A DNA stretch of 47,299 bases from Acanthamoeba lenticulata. Taxonomy: Eukaryota > Discosea > Longamoebia > Acanthamoebidae. Made by a program: the position numbers and the translations under genes. The stretch is from contig NAVB01000247.1 in the NCBI GenBank assembly GCA_002179805.1, positions 1 to 47,299 on the forward strand, given 5' to 3'. Below the pieces are notes generated by a model that worked only from the letters and a program-made list of their open reading frames with translations, did no database searches and was not told the origin of the DNA. Shown piece after piece: positions 1 through 10,900 of the stretch (positions are counted from its first letter, which is position 1; the number at the start of each line of letters is the position of its first letter).

Positions 1-3000
1 AATGAAATAAAAAGGAAATGCGTACGTCGTTGGCTTGTTCGCAGAGGGTGAGGAGGCCGCTGACGGGGTACATCATCGAGAGGCCCATCATCTCGTACAC
101 GAGCTCTGTGCAGTAGAAGCATGATCGGTGAGCTGCTTTCTGCGCCCTTCTGGGCAGAGAAAGAGAAAAGGGCGTACCGGGATCGATCTCGATCGCGTCG
201 GTGTAGAGATAGCGGAGGTAGGCGTCAATGGCCTGCTCCTGCACGCCCTCGATCTCCACCACCGGCGCCTGGCGGTCGGAGCCTGACGGTCGCGGGATGG
301 CCTCGGACCGCGTTGAGTCCTCGATGGCCTGCGCAAACGCCGGGCATCGCGCGCACACGATCGCCTGTTCCCCCGGGGTGATCGTGTGAGCAAGTTTGGG
401 CCAAGTTGCGGGAGCTCTCTCGAGGTCGTGGGCGTGGCCACGTGGTCCCCTACCCGGTGGCAGTAAAACTTAGTCTCGCCGCCGGCGATTATCAAGTCCG
501 CAAACGCCGGATCGTTGAAGACGCGCCCGAGGTTGATCTTGGACAGCTCACATTGTTCTGCAGAGAGAGAGAGAGAGAGAGACAACGCCGCCGACGACGA
601 CGGCAAGGACAAGCATGAGCCACGCGTCCTTGTCATTGACGTCCAGAAGCGGCGGGGAGGCAGACCTTTGTAGGCGGTGGCGAACGTGGCGTTGGTCTCG
701 GCGATGAGCTCGGCCGGCGTGCGGCCGTGCTTGTCGTGCGCATTGATGTCGGCGTTTCGCTCTGCGGCCGGCGTGATGTGAGCCTTTAGGACCACACACT
801 CGAGCACCAGGGAAAGGGACGGGAGGAGAAGCGCACCGATGAGGAGGAAGGCGATGTTCTCGTGGCCCGCGCGGCAGGCCATGTGCAGCGCGGTCTCGCC
901 CGAGGCCGGGTGGGCCACGTTGAGGAGGAGGCCCGGGTGCTCCAGCAGCGCGCGCACGATGGCGATGTCCCCGGCCTGCGTCGCGATGTGGAGCGGATAC
1001 CCGCTGCTCCCGGTCTTGTGGTTGGGGCTGGGCCACATGACAACAGAAAGAGTCGGTCAGACGGTTCCACAAGATGGCCACTTGGTGGGAACGTACTCGG
1101 CGCCGTTCTGGAGAAGCCACCGGACGGCGACGACCATGCCGGGCGTGTTGCACGCCAGCTGCAGCGGCGTCTCCTTGCGGCTGCAGCGCGCGAACCCTTT
1201 GATCAGGAAAAGAACGAAGAAGGCGATGACCGGGGGGGGGGGGAAGAAGGGTGAAAGAGCGAAGGCAAGGCAAAGTGAGTACCTGTTTTGCTGGAGGATG
1301 AGCTCCGATGTCGATGCGGCGGCGTCAAAGTCGCCGATCTTGACGAGCAGCTCGCGGTAGATGTTGACCAAGAGGTGCTCCGGCAGGTCGGCAAAGGCCG
1401 CCGTGGCGCTGATCAGCTGGAACGTGGCCGCGTCCTGCGTGATAAAGGCCAGCGCCTTGTCCCGCATCTGTGCGTCCTCGTAGATGTGGCCCAGCTGTGC
1501 GTGCGTGCATACGTGCGTGCATGAGTCGTGCGAACGCGGATGGGGGGAGGGGCGGACATGGGTAGCCACGCACCTCGTAAATGGGGACGGCGTTCTCAGC
1601 GCCGATGGCTTCGTTGATGATGACCTCGCACCGCTTGCGGAGCTCGAGGAGCATGCACTGATGGGAGGCCTGGTAGAGATCGACCACCGTGTCGGGCTCG
1701 ATCCGCGGGCAGTCGCCCGTGTAGCAGAACTCGACCACGGCGCGGAAGATGCCGTAGGGCATGTCGGCGATGACGACCGGGTCGCGCTCGCTGCACACGG
1801 CCTTGGCCCACGGGCCCAGCAGCATGGCCTTGAAGAACTCGTTCCTCGCGCAGAGGATGATCTTGTGGGCGTAGAGCAGTTTGCCCTCGATGGAGAAGAT
1901 GACGTCGCTGTAGCGCTTGTTGTTGACCATCGTCCGCATGTTGGCCGCAAAGTGGCTGATGAGCAGCCGCCGGTCGACGTCGACCGCCGCGGCGCGTCGG
2001 CGCTGGTGACTCCGCTCGTAGGCGCGGTTGGTGTCGGCGTCGATGGCGTGGCTGCAGAGCTCGCGCAGGCGCGTCTCGCCGTAGCGCTCGGCCATGATCA
2101 GCACGTCCGACAGGAAGCCGCCGCGCTCCGAGGCCGAGGTCGCGCCGGTCAGCTGCGGGAACTGGATGTTGTCCGAGTAGAGGTAGTGCAGCATCGCCCG
2201 GAACACGTCGTAGCGGCCCTCGTTCACGACGATCTCCAGACGCTGCTGATGGTCCCCGCCTCCTCCGCCGCCTCCGCCGCCGTCGCGGCCATCATCGCCG
2301 GTCTCGTGCTCCTTGTCGAGGAGGATCTTGCGCCAGTAGGGCGAGCGGGCAAAGAGGACGGCGCGGCTGCATAGGATCACGCGCGCGCCGGCTTCGAGGT
2401 GGAACGCCACATCGTTGAGCTTTTCGTCGTCGAGCGTGTTGAGGAGGCCCGCTTGGAAGGCGCGATAGCACTCCTCGAGCAGCTGCAGCCGCTCCTTCTC
2501 GTGGGCGCCCACCAGGTCGAAGGGCTTTACCCCCCTGAGGCCGTCCAGCACGTCGACTCCGGCGTTGCGCTTGATCAGCTGCAGCGCGATGTTGTCATGC
2601 TCGCGCCTGCACCGACCCGCGTCAAAAAAAGAACGAAAACGAAAGCGACGGAAGAGGGGCGAGCCAGCATACGCGATGGCGCGGTGGAGCGGCGTGTGGC
2701 CGTAGCGCTGTTGGGCGTTGATCAGGTGGGGCGCCATGTCCACCAGCGTGGAGACCACCTCGTGCTTGCCCTTGCCGCATGCGATGTGGAGCGGCAGGCG
2801 GCCTTTATGGTCGACTAGAGTCACGTCGACGGTCGGCTCCTTGAGCAAGCGCTTGGCGATGTCGCTCCCGTGCTCGGCCAGCAGAGCCAAATGCAGCTGC
2901 GACGCGCAACAAACACAACAAGCGCATGTCAGGCTGGACTCAGGACCAGCAGCAGCGACCGCGCGACGACACGTGTGTAGACACATACGGGAGTGAAGTC

Positions 3001-4054
3001 ATGTTTGTCGGTCGCGTTGATGTTGACCCCGAGCGAGGGCGTGAGCAAGAGCTCCAGCAGAGGCAGGCCGCCATCGGCCATGTTGACCGCGCAGTGCAGC
3101 GCCTACGAGGAAGAAGGGAAGTGGAGGCGGAGCCCCGAGGCGGGTCAACGCCGCCCGACAAGAAGAAGGTCAAGAAGCTATGCGATTCGGATGACGAACC
3201 GTGCGCCCCTCACTGAGCTTGACGCTGGCGTTGATGTTGGACATGCCTTGCTTGATCGCCTTCTGCAGCAGCAGCTCGGCCGCCTGCGCGTGGCCGGCGA
3301 GTCAGGCCTTAAAGCCCGGAAGCCTCGAGAGAAGAACCGCCAATTCGTGCGTACCTTCTGGTGGCCGTACAGGAGGGCGAGGAAGAGGGGCGTTCGGCCG
3401 CGGTTGTCGGTCTTCTCGATCGAAGCGCCGTGCTGGAGCAACACCTCGATGACTGAAGCGAAGCCGTTGTTGGCTGCCACGTGCAAGGGCAAATCAGCCT
3501 GGTGATGCGCCATCAGCCCGAAGACACGACGTGAGCCTGCGACAATCAACACACGAGTCCGGAATGGGAAAAACACGAACCGAGTTGGGGTTGGCCTTTA
3601 GGAGCTCCAGCAGCTCCTTCACGCACTCGGTGAACCCTGCGTGAACGAGAACAAAGCGACCAACAACCGGTTGGCGAATCAACGACGACACGAAGCAAAG
3701 ACTGTGTCGCTGTACCGTGATGGGCAGCGATGCCGAGCGGGGTGTAGCCGTGGCACTGGATGTTGGGGTTGACGTGCTCCTTTGCCAGCAGGCGGATCAT
3801 TGCGGGCTTGTTATGTAGCGCGGCCAAGTACAAGGGGGTGCAACCGTGCTGCACGCCGTTGAGGTTGATAGAATTGCGCCCGCTCAGGTGCATCTTCACT
3901 CGCTCGACGTTGCCAGACTTGACGGACTCCCTGGAGTTGGAAGCCACAACCGTTCGGTCAGTGAAGGTGCTGTGCACGAACTTTGAGTGCCCCCAAAGTA
4001 CCATATGGAGGAAAAGCCGGTTGGGTCAAGGTTGGGTTTGTTCTTTTGGCTCAT
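1..4054 (-). CDS. Ankyrin-repeat / multi-BTB scaffold protein (3' end outside window)
   Basis: The start is ATG at 4054 (MSQKNKPNLDP). Exon 1 ends at 4002 (CATATG|GTAC) and exon 2 begins at 3930, giving IWESVKSGN and then ankyrin repeats. Domain order on the minus strand: about eight ankyrin repeats (about 3930-2540, with GCTPLYLAALH, GRTPLFLALL and GRLPLHIACGKG); a BTB/POZ domain (about 2430-2130, LNDVAFHL..ILCSRAVLFARS); a second BTB (about 1930-1600, YSDVIFSI..AHKIILCARNEF); a BACK-like helical stretch (about 1490-1290); a second ankyrin block (about 1200-690); and a third BTB (about 545-180, FADLIIAG..AIVCARCPAF), split by a phase-0 intron at about 465-387. At least ten introns are needed. 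The gene continues beyond base 1; the last readable exon ends near base 30. BTB proteins of this kind dimerise and often act as Cullin-3 adaptors; that role is inference. The three-BTB, two-ankyrin-block layout is uncommon. Confidence 0.85.
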
Positions 4055-4362
4055 GTTGTTTGGCAGGTTGGTGCAGCGTGGTTCGTGACACTTGTCAAGC
4101 GCGAGGGGGCGGAGGCAGCGGAGACAACAAGCTGTTGCCGCGAGCTTGGTGGTGTTTGTGCCTTCCGTGAATATTCCCCACACCAGCTTTTCTCTTCTTT
4201 TTCGTGTATCGTGTTTCTGTTTGCGTGGATTACCTTGAACTGGCAAAGGAACACTGAGAACAAGAGTGGAGCGCCAGGCACCTCCTGTCAGTCGTTGCAA
4301 TCTTCTACTCACAACTACGAGTTTCGTTTTTTTCATTTTTTTCAAGAATTTATTCAAGACCC

Positions 4363-6681
4363 TCACAGGTCGTCGCTTGCGTACAAGCCGTCGTTGCTGT
4401 CAAAGTTCACAGATTGATGGAGGGCTCGTGTCTTCTTTCGTGTGTGCCTCCTTCGTAGTCGGGTCAGAACCACGCCACCGACAATCACGGCCACGACGAC
4501 CAGTATCGCCGCACTCACCGAAACCACCACAGCCACGATAAGACCCACGTCGAGGCCATCCCCGCCCGATGCTGGATCTGCGCCAACGAGGCGGCCCAGG
4601 GAGAGGTTCGGATCATAGATCAACGACCGCGTGAAGGCGGGCAAGTGGAGCTCGAGCACGTAGGCGGATGACGTTTGGTTGATAGGGACGCGGACCACGT
4701 TGTGGGCGAGAGCCACCCGCGCATCGTCGGCGATGGCGTCATCAAACACCTCCACGGACAAGGCCACCACTCCGCCTTCCGTTGACGTGGAGGTCGGGAG
4801 CACGTAGGTGGTCATCCCTTGCTTGGGATAGTTCCTTCTCGTGAAGAACTCTGACTGGGCGGAGACCTCCTCCTGGCCTGTCGAATTCAGGTTGCGCGCG
4901 GACAGCTGGTAGCGAAGGGTGAGACCATCTTCAGGAACGCTGCTGACGCCGGCGGCAGTGAGGTTGATCGACCACTTGACTGTCGAAGCTGCCACGTCAA
5001 AGGAGACGCCAGCGTAGTCGTAGGTGGTCTTCTGGTGATGGAACGTGAAGCGCTGCTCCAGGGACATGGCCTCTTCTCCCGCTCGAGCGCCTCTTCTCCT
5101 CGCGGTCGAAAGGGTTGTGGAGTAGATCACCGTAGAGGAGGAGTTTGAGCTCTCGGTGCTCACTGTGTAGACTTCAGTTGACCACGTACGCCAAGAATGT
5201 TAGCATGGCTTGAATGTATACGTGACTCACGGATGAATCGTACCAGAGGACACGAGCGAGGCGTTGCCCAATTGCACATCCTGCAGACGAGACTCCACAG
5301 CAACGGCTTCCTTGTTCTGGCCAGGCGAGGTGAGCTCAACGGAGGGTTCTTCCTCGCCAAAGCTCGCCGTCACGTTCGGAAGCAGAACCAAAGCTGGGGC
5401 GGGGCTCGATGACGGCGAAGGAGACGACGAAGGCAGTCTACTCGATGGTTGACCGGAAACGGTGGCGGTGGGACTGGCGCTCGCTGACCGTGACGGGGTT
5501 GGGGTTAGCGAGCCAGAAGGCGTAGCAGACGGTGAAGGTGAAGGCGAAGATGAGGGTGATGGGCTGGCGCTCGCTGACCGTGACGGGGTTGGGGTTAGCG
5601 AGCCAGAAGGCGTAGCAGACGGCGAAGGTGAAGGCGTGGGCGAGAGTGAAGGGCTGGGGCTCCGGGGAGCCGTAGATGAAGGCGTGGGCGAGGGTGAAGG
5701 GCTCACTGTGGGCGAAGATGATTGAGATGCAGCCGGAGTCACTGACGGGGTGGGCCCGACAAGTCCGCAGGTGGTCATGTACTTGGTGGTGACCTTGTCA
5801 AACCAGTATCCTTGCGGTACATTGGTCTGGCCACTGCCGTTGTTGCCCCAGCACAAGATGCTTCCGGTGTGGAGCATGCCGCACACATGCGAGTATCCGC
5901 ACGTAATCCATGAAAACTGTGTATTGGAGGCTGGTGCTCCGCTGAGGTAGGGCCAGCACCGCACCGTGTTGTTTTCCTGATAGAGACCGCATGTCATGTA
6001 GTAGCCCGCACAAACCTGCGCAAAGGGGGCGCCCTGCGGCACGTTGAGTTGGCCCGTTCCGTTGTAGCCCCAGCACGAGATGCCCTGATCGACCGACCGA
6101 ATGGCGCATGCGTGTTGATCTCCAGCGGCCAACTGTGAAAACGGCCCAACGGAGGGCACCGCAAGTACGCCCGTTGCATTGGTGCCCCAGCACACCACGG
6201 CTCCGGCGCTGGTCAAGCCGCACGCAAACTGGCTGCCCAGGTGGAGCGTCTCGAAGGGCGTCGTGGGTGGTATTTGCTGTATGATCTGCGAGTTGGTGGT
6301 GTCGCCGTAGCACAGGACCGCGGAGTTATTGGCGAGGAGGCCGCAAGACACAGAGAACCCGATGGCGAGCTGCTTCCACTGCGCGCCGGAGGTGGCGATG
6401 CCCAGCTCTCCATACCGGTCCTGGCCCCAGCACTGCGCTGAGTTATTGAGCTGCAGCGCACACACTCCGTACTGACCCGTCGCGAGCTGCACCGCCTGAA
6501 GCCCGGTCGGAGGCTGCGCTTGACCGGTACTGTTCGCTCCCCAGCACATCACTGGGCGTGGCCAAGAAAGTCGTTCAGCATCTGGGTCGAGTCCTTGTAC
6601 AGGAATTACTCCGGCAAAGAGTAAAAAGAGGCCGAGCACAAGATATAGATGGTGGCAGTTGTTGAGCGAGGTCTTCTGCAT
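4363..6681 (-). CDS. RCC1-like repeat type I membrane protein
   Basis: Two exons (6681-5244 and 5162-4363) are joined by an 81-bp GTACG..CACAG intron in phase 1, giving about 745 codons. The protein opens with a hydrophobic signal peptide (LVLGLFLLFAGVIPVQG). About seven RCC1-type blade repeats follow, each marked by a CWG motif (VMCWGANSTGQ, SAQCWGQDRYG, VVCWGTNATG, ISCWGYNGTGQ, ILCWGNNGSGQ). Next come a Ser/Pro-rich stalk with an internal 90-bp duplication, a folded ectodomain (about residues 480-690), one TM helix (VGLIVAVVVSVSAAILVVVA), a basic stop-transfer and a short acidic tail. NXS/NXT sites are frequent. RCC1 blades in a signal-peptide protein point to the cell surface, with an adhesion or recognition role by inference; the ligand is unknown. 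The chromatin role of classical RCC1 does not fit this topology. Confidence 0.88.
5474..5636. repeat. Tandem duplication, 90-bp period, in Ser/Pro stalk
   Basis: A segment of about 73 bp starting at 5474 recurs at 5564 with about one mismatch. On the minus strand it encodes a repeated SGSLTPTPSRSASASP unit in the stalk of the RCC1-like membrane protein. The near identity points to recent duplication or homogenisation, and stalk length may vary between alleles. Confidence 0.9.
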
Positions 6682-6959
6682 CTAGGCGCGGCTTGGTGGA
6701 ATGATTGGAGTGACTTGTGCGGAGATGGCCGGATGGGCTGGTTGTCTTCGTGAACTAGCCGACCAATGGGCAGGCCCAGTCACGCCGCATGTCATGCATT
6801 ACTTAAGTGATGACTCCCCCGCAACTGTGGGCACAAAAATAAACCAACAAGAAAAGACAAGAAAAAAAATCTGAAGTCTGAAGAAAAGAGGCTGCCGTAC
6901 CAAGAAAAACGCGGCCTGTGGGCGTGTGCGAAACTCATCGTGGCCGGCCTGGGGGCACA

Positions 6960-7806
6960 ATGCAGGCCAGACCACGACCAAACACACGACCCATTTCTCC
7001 AGACTTTGAGAGGAGGACACAAGCAGTGTTGAATGGGGCTGAATTAGAAGATCGCGTGGTGCGCATTTTGAAGCGTGAAGGCAAATGGAACGTACGCCGG
7101 AACATCATCATGCGTGATCGCTATGGCAACACCAGGTAGCTTACACCTAGGCCCGCCCCGTATATTTTTTCTCCGGTTTTAATCGCATCTCGAATTTCCA
7201 ACGTGTAGCGAAATAGACATCTCGTACGGCCTGTTCTTCCGACGATATGTTGAATGCAAGAACATGCCTCGCGTCGAGCTCGAGCACGTTGCCAAATTCA
7301 AAGAGGTAACACTCCCGTACACTGGCCAGAGTCCTCGGCTGTTGCCTGCGCGTCTAGTCTTGCTGACGGTGTGCAATGCTCTGGGCGGGCGTTGGGGGGG
7401 GGGGCAGGTGCTGAACCTGAACAGGATAGCGCCCTCACGAGGCCTCTTTGTGACGACCGGGTACTACGGACCACGAGCCATCACGATAGGCATCAAGACC
7501 ATCAACGGGACGGAGCTCAGGGTAACGTCTCCCCTCCATGAGCTGCTGTGCCCTTCACGTGCCAGCGCTCACCTGGCCTGGGCGTGACACGTGCAGGACT
7601 GGGAGCAGCGGGCCATGTGGAAGTCGAGGGCCCGGCGCGCGCTCTTGATAGGCGGCGTGGTGGGAGCCGGATGGATGGCCTACTCCACCTACGGCCCCAT
7701 CCATCGGAGGAGCGACCTGCGGCGGGCGTGGACCTACATGCAGGCCGACGCGCGACAAACCATGAACCAGGCCAAGCGATTAGCCCGCGACTACTGGCCC
7801 TGGTGA
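6960..7806 (+). CDS. RRG7/Mrr-like restriction-endonuclease-fold protein, probably mitochondrial
   Basis: Four exons are read from ATG 6960 (MQARPRPNT). Exon 1 ends ..GNTR at AG|GTAGC. Exon 2 follows ..GTGTAG and gives SEIDISYGLFFRRYVECKNM. Exon 3 follows GGGGCAG (VLNLNRIAPSRGLFVTTGYY). Exon 4 follows CACGTGCAG (DWEQRAMWKS) and ends at TGA 7804-7806. The AELEDRVVRIL start, the EID and ECK core, the FVTTGYY segment and the INGTELR segment match the PD-(D/E)XK layout of the Mrr family, closest in my recall to fungal RRG7 (required for respiratory growth). E..D..ECK would be the catalytic set. A basic N-terminus and a hydrophobic helix near the C-terminus (ALLIGGVVGAGWMAYST) fit a mitochondrial membrane-associated protein. 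The family match is from memory; the localisation is inference. Confidence 0.68.
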
Positions 7807-7959
7807 ATACGACCGTCGTGCTGGCCTCGTCCGTGTACACGGTTTAGTTGAATATCGATTAAAAAAAATCTTAATTTTGGACTCAATTTTTGTTTGCATT
7901 AATAATAATAAAAATAAATAACTGATGAGCTGTACAACCGGCCATGGAGGATGCTGCTC
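7807..7959. terminator. Shared A/T-rich convergent 3' region
   Basis: This 153-bp gap lies between two converging stop codons (7806 + and 7960 -). It holds the A/T-rich stretch at about 7855-7920, with poly-A runs and AATAAA/TTTATT-type hexamers readable on both strands. It probably supplies polyadenylation signals to both neighbours. Confidence 0.55.
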
Positions 7960-10900
7960 TCATGAAGAGGGCGAGGTGGGGGAGGCAGGGGGCGAGAGGG
8001 CGATGAAGCCGGGCAGCTCGGCGGCACTGGCTGAGTGACACGTGGCGACCGCAATGTCCATCACGGCGTAGATGTCCTCCTCGCCACTCAGCTCCTTGTT
8101 CAACTCGCGCCGCAAGAAGTCTGTGATGTGATGGTGGTCCATCATCACAAAAACAAGTTGCACACACACGCACGAGGAGTGAGCAAACGCTTCTCGGGAA
8201 GAACTCTCGAAGCTTTTGGCTAAGAAGGATTGAGGCGGGGAAGCGCACCAGCCCAGATGAACTCGGCGAACGGGATGCAGGTGGCCTTGAAGCCCTTGCG
8301 GCTCTTGACCGCCCAGGCCAGGCTCCGGTAGGCGTCGTCGCTCAGCTCACCCACGTTGGCCGGCAACAGGTCCTGTCCCCGCGATATCATGTCGTCGTCA
8401 TCGTCGTGGTGGTGAGACCCACGCCACGCGCGACGGACGCACGAATGCCGGCCGAAGCGGTCGGGGCCGTGTGTACCGGGGAGAGCGGGTCCTGGCCATT
8501 CTTGGTGAGGTAGGTGCATCGGTTGCGCTTCATCTTGTCCCAGAAGGCCTCGTGGCTCAAGTCCGACAGGTCGGCCAGAATCTGGACATGCAGCATCTTC
8601 AGGTTCGTGTCCACCTCCGAGTCCTGTGCGTGCCCCGCGACAACTCCCATAGTCAGCGGAATGCGCAAAAAATGAAAAAAAAAAATAAAGTGAAATAAAA
8701 TATAAATATAAATATAAAAAATAAACAGCACGAGAAGAGCGAGCAAGTCTACCCAGAGGGCGCGCGCGGCGTGATGGCGGTCGAGCATGTAGTAGCGCTG
8801 CTCGGGGCCCACGACCACCGGCACCGTCTTCTTGGCGATGTACTTGATCAGTTGTTCGGTCGTGCTCGTCCTGTGCCCACCCGCCCCAAAGGGCAAGTCA
8901 GCAATCAAATCATCAACGCGCCCTCGTCGTCGGCATGAAGCTCATCTTCTTTCCATGACTCGTCGTACTTGGCCATCTTGTTGATCTTGCGCGTCTGGTG
9001 GGTCACGGCCAGCATGCCCACCGTGAACTGCGTGGGCCGCAGGTCCCGCAGCGCCACCACCGGCCTCTCCTTCTTCTTGCGCGTGGTGTGCTTGGTCTTG
9101 TAGAGCTCGAGCAGGTCGATCGAGCGGCTGCGCCGGAGGTGCTGCCGCTTCTCCTTGAGGCTCAGAGGCCGCCGTCGGCCGCTGCCCTTGCCCTCGTTGG
9201 TGTTGCTTTTGTTGATGGCCTTGTTCTCCTCCTCCTCGTCATCGTCATCTTCCTCGTCATCGTCGTCATTGTAGCGACGCTGGCTTGCGAGGAACCGCGC
9301 GCGCAGGCTCGTGTCCGACAAGCTCCGGCGCGGGCCGCGCACGCTGTGCCTGACAAGGTCGTACACCATCAGACCGCGCCCCACTATGATCACTCCCACG
9401 ACCGTGGCGATGGCAGCGGTGATGGCGGTGGCGCTAGTGGCGGTGGCGCTGGTGGCGAACGACGCTTGGCCGTCGTGATGGTGGTGGTGGCGCAGAGCGA
9501 AAAGGAGAAGTGCGACAAGGGCAAATGCCCCGAGGACCTGCAGCAGCAACAGCGTCCAGCCGCGGCGCACACTCTCCACCTTCACTCCACCACTCGCCTC
9601 CTCTTCTTCTTCATCATCCTCCCTTTTCTCTTCTTTTTCCTTTTCCTTCTTGCGCTTCACGACGCTGGGGGCAATGATGGCGATGATGATGACGAGCAGT
9701 GCATGCGTGTGTGAACGATGATGATGACGGGAGGGTGAGTGGGTGGGTGGATGGATGGGAGTGGCGAGCAAGCGCGAACCTTCCACTACTGCCGCGGCTG
9801 CGCACAGCGCTCCGTTGCGGCGACAAGCCGTGGCCTTCGTCCTCGTTCTCGGCCCCTGCACCCATCTCGCCCTGGCCCAGCGCGAGTCGTCATCATTCAA
9901 TCCTTTCGCGTCCGCTTTCCGAGCGGCAGCGGTGTACCTTCTTGGCCTTTGATTTTTTAGCCGTCGACTTCTTGGCTTTGACGTTCGTTGTGGTCGTGGT
10001 CGTTGTCTCTGTGGTCGTGGTCGGCAGCGAGGCCTGCTCGAGCGGCGGGGACGAGGGCAGGCCGTCGACGACGCACCTGTAATGGTGCTCGAAGCCGTTC
10101 TTGAGGTGCGCAAAGAACAGCTGGTCCTCCTCCTCGCCCCCGTCGTCCTCATCAGCCTCGGCCTCGGCGAGGCCTTCAGGCCCGCCGGCCGACGTCCCGT
10201 TCGCGTCGGCCTCAGCGGCGCTCTGCTTGGCGGCTCGCTTCTGCTTCTTTTTCTTCTTGCGCTTCTTCCGGTGCTTCATGCGCTTGACGAGATAGCCCGT
10301 GTAGGAGTCCTCGAGCGAAGGCTCGTCCTCCTCGTCGTCCTCGTCTCCGTCATCGTTTCTGTTGGCCGCGCCGACGACGTCGGTGACCATGTGGCGCTTG
10401 GTCGTGGTGAGCCGGTTCAGACGGTCGCCGCTGTCCGGGCCGCCGCTGGACGCCCGAAGGGACTCGAGGTCGGCCAGCGGCAGCCGCAGAGCCTCGCGCG
10501 ACGGCCGGCTGGTGGCCAGCGACGCCGTGGAGAGGGAGATGAGGGAGGCCGCCGACGACAGCGACGTCGAGTCGCGCGCCGTCGCCGCGCCGCTCCGTCG
10601 CGGCAGTCTGGGGCGGCCCTCGACCGACTGGCTCGTTGAACCCGCGCGGCGGCGCTTGTCCTTGGTGATGCCCGACGACGACGAGGGCGCTGACAAGTTC
10701 AGGGACGACATACGGTGCGTGGGCGACGACGACATCTGCGGCGACGCAGGCGCTGGGGAGGCCGAGGGTTCGATCGATGGTATTGCTGATGGGATCGTCG
10801 AGCTCGCCAACGGCGGAGACTGGGAAAGTCCACCGCCGGGGGCCGAGGTTGCCTCGGCGGGCTCTTCCCGTACCGGCACGGCTTGGCCCTTCTCCTTCTC

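Noticed and set aside
559..590. (GA)n run as a regulatory element
   Set aside because: It lies within an intron of the ankyrin/BTB gene next to the acceptor of the third BTB exon; on that strand it is an ordinary pyrimidine tract.
1484..2374. Long plus-strand ORF of 296 codons opposite the BTB exons
   Set aside because: It mirrors the GC-biased codon pattern of the minus-strand BTB exons, has Val/Asp/Leu-rich composition without domains, and lies inside a confident gene.
8998..9714. Plus-strand ORF of 238 codons with hydrophobic runs
   Set aside because: Val/Leu/His-rich runs are the complement of acidic Asp/Glu stretches of the minus-strand gene.
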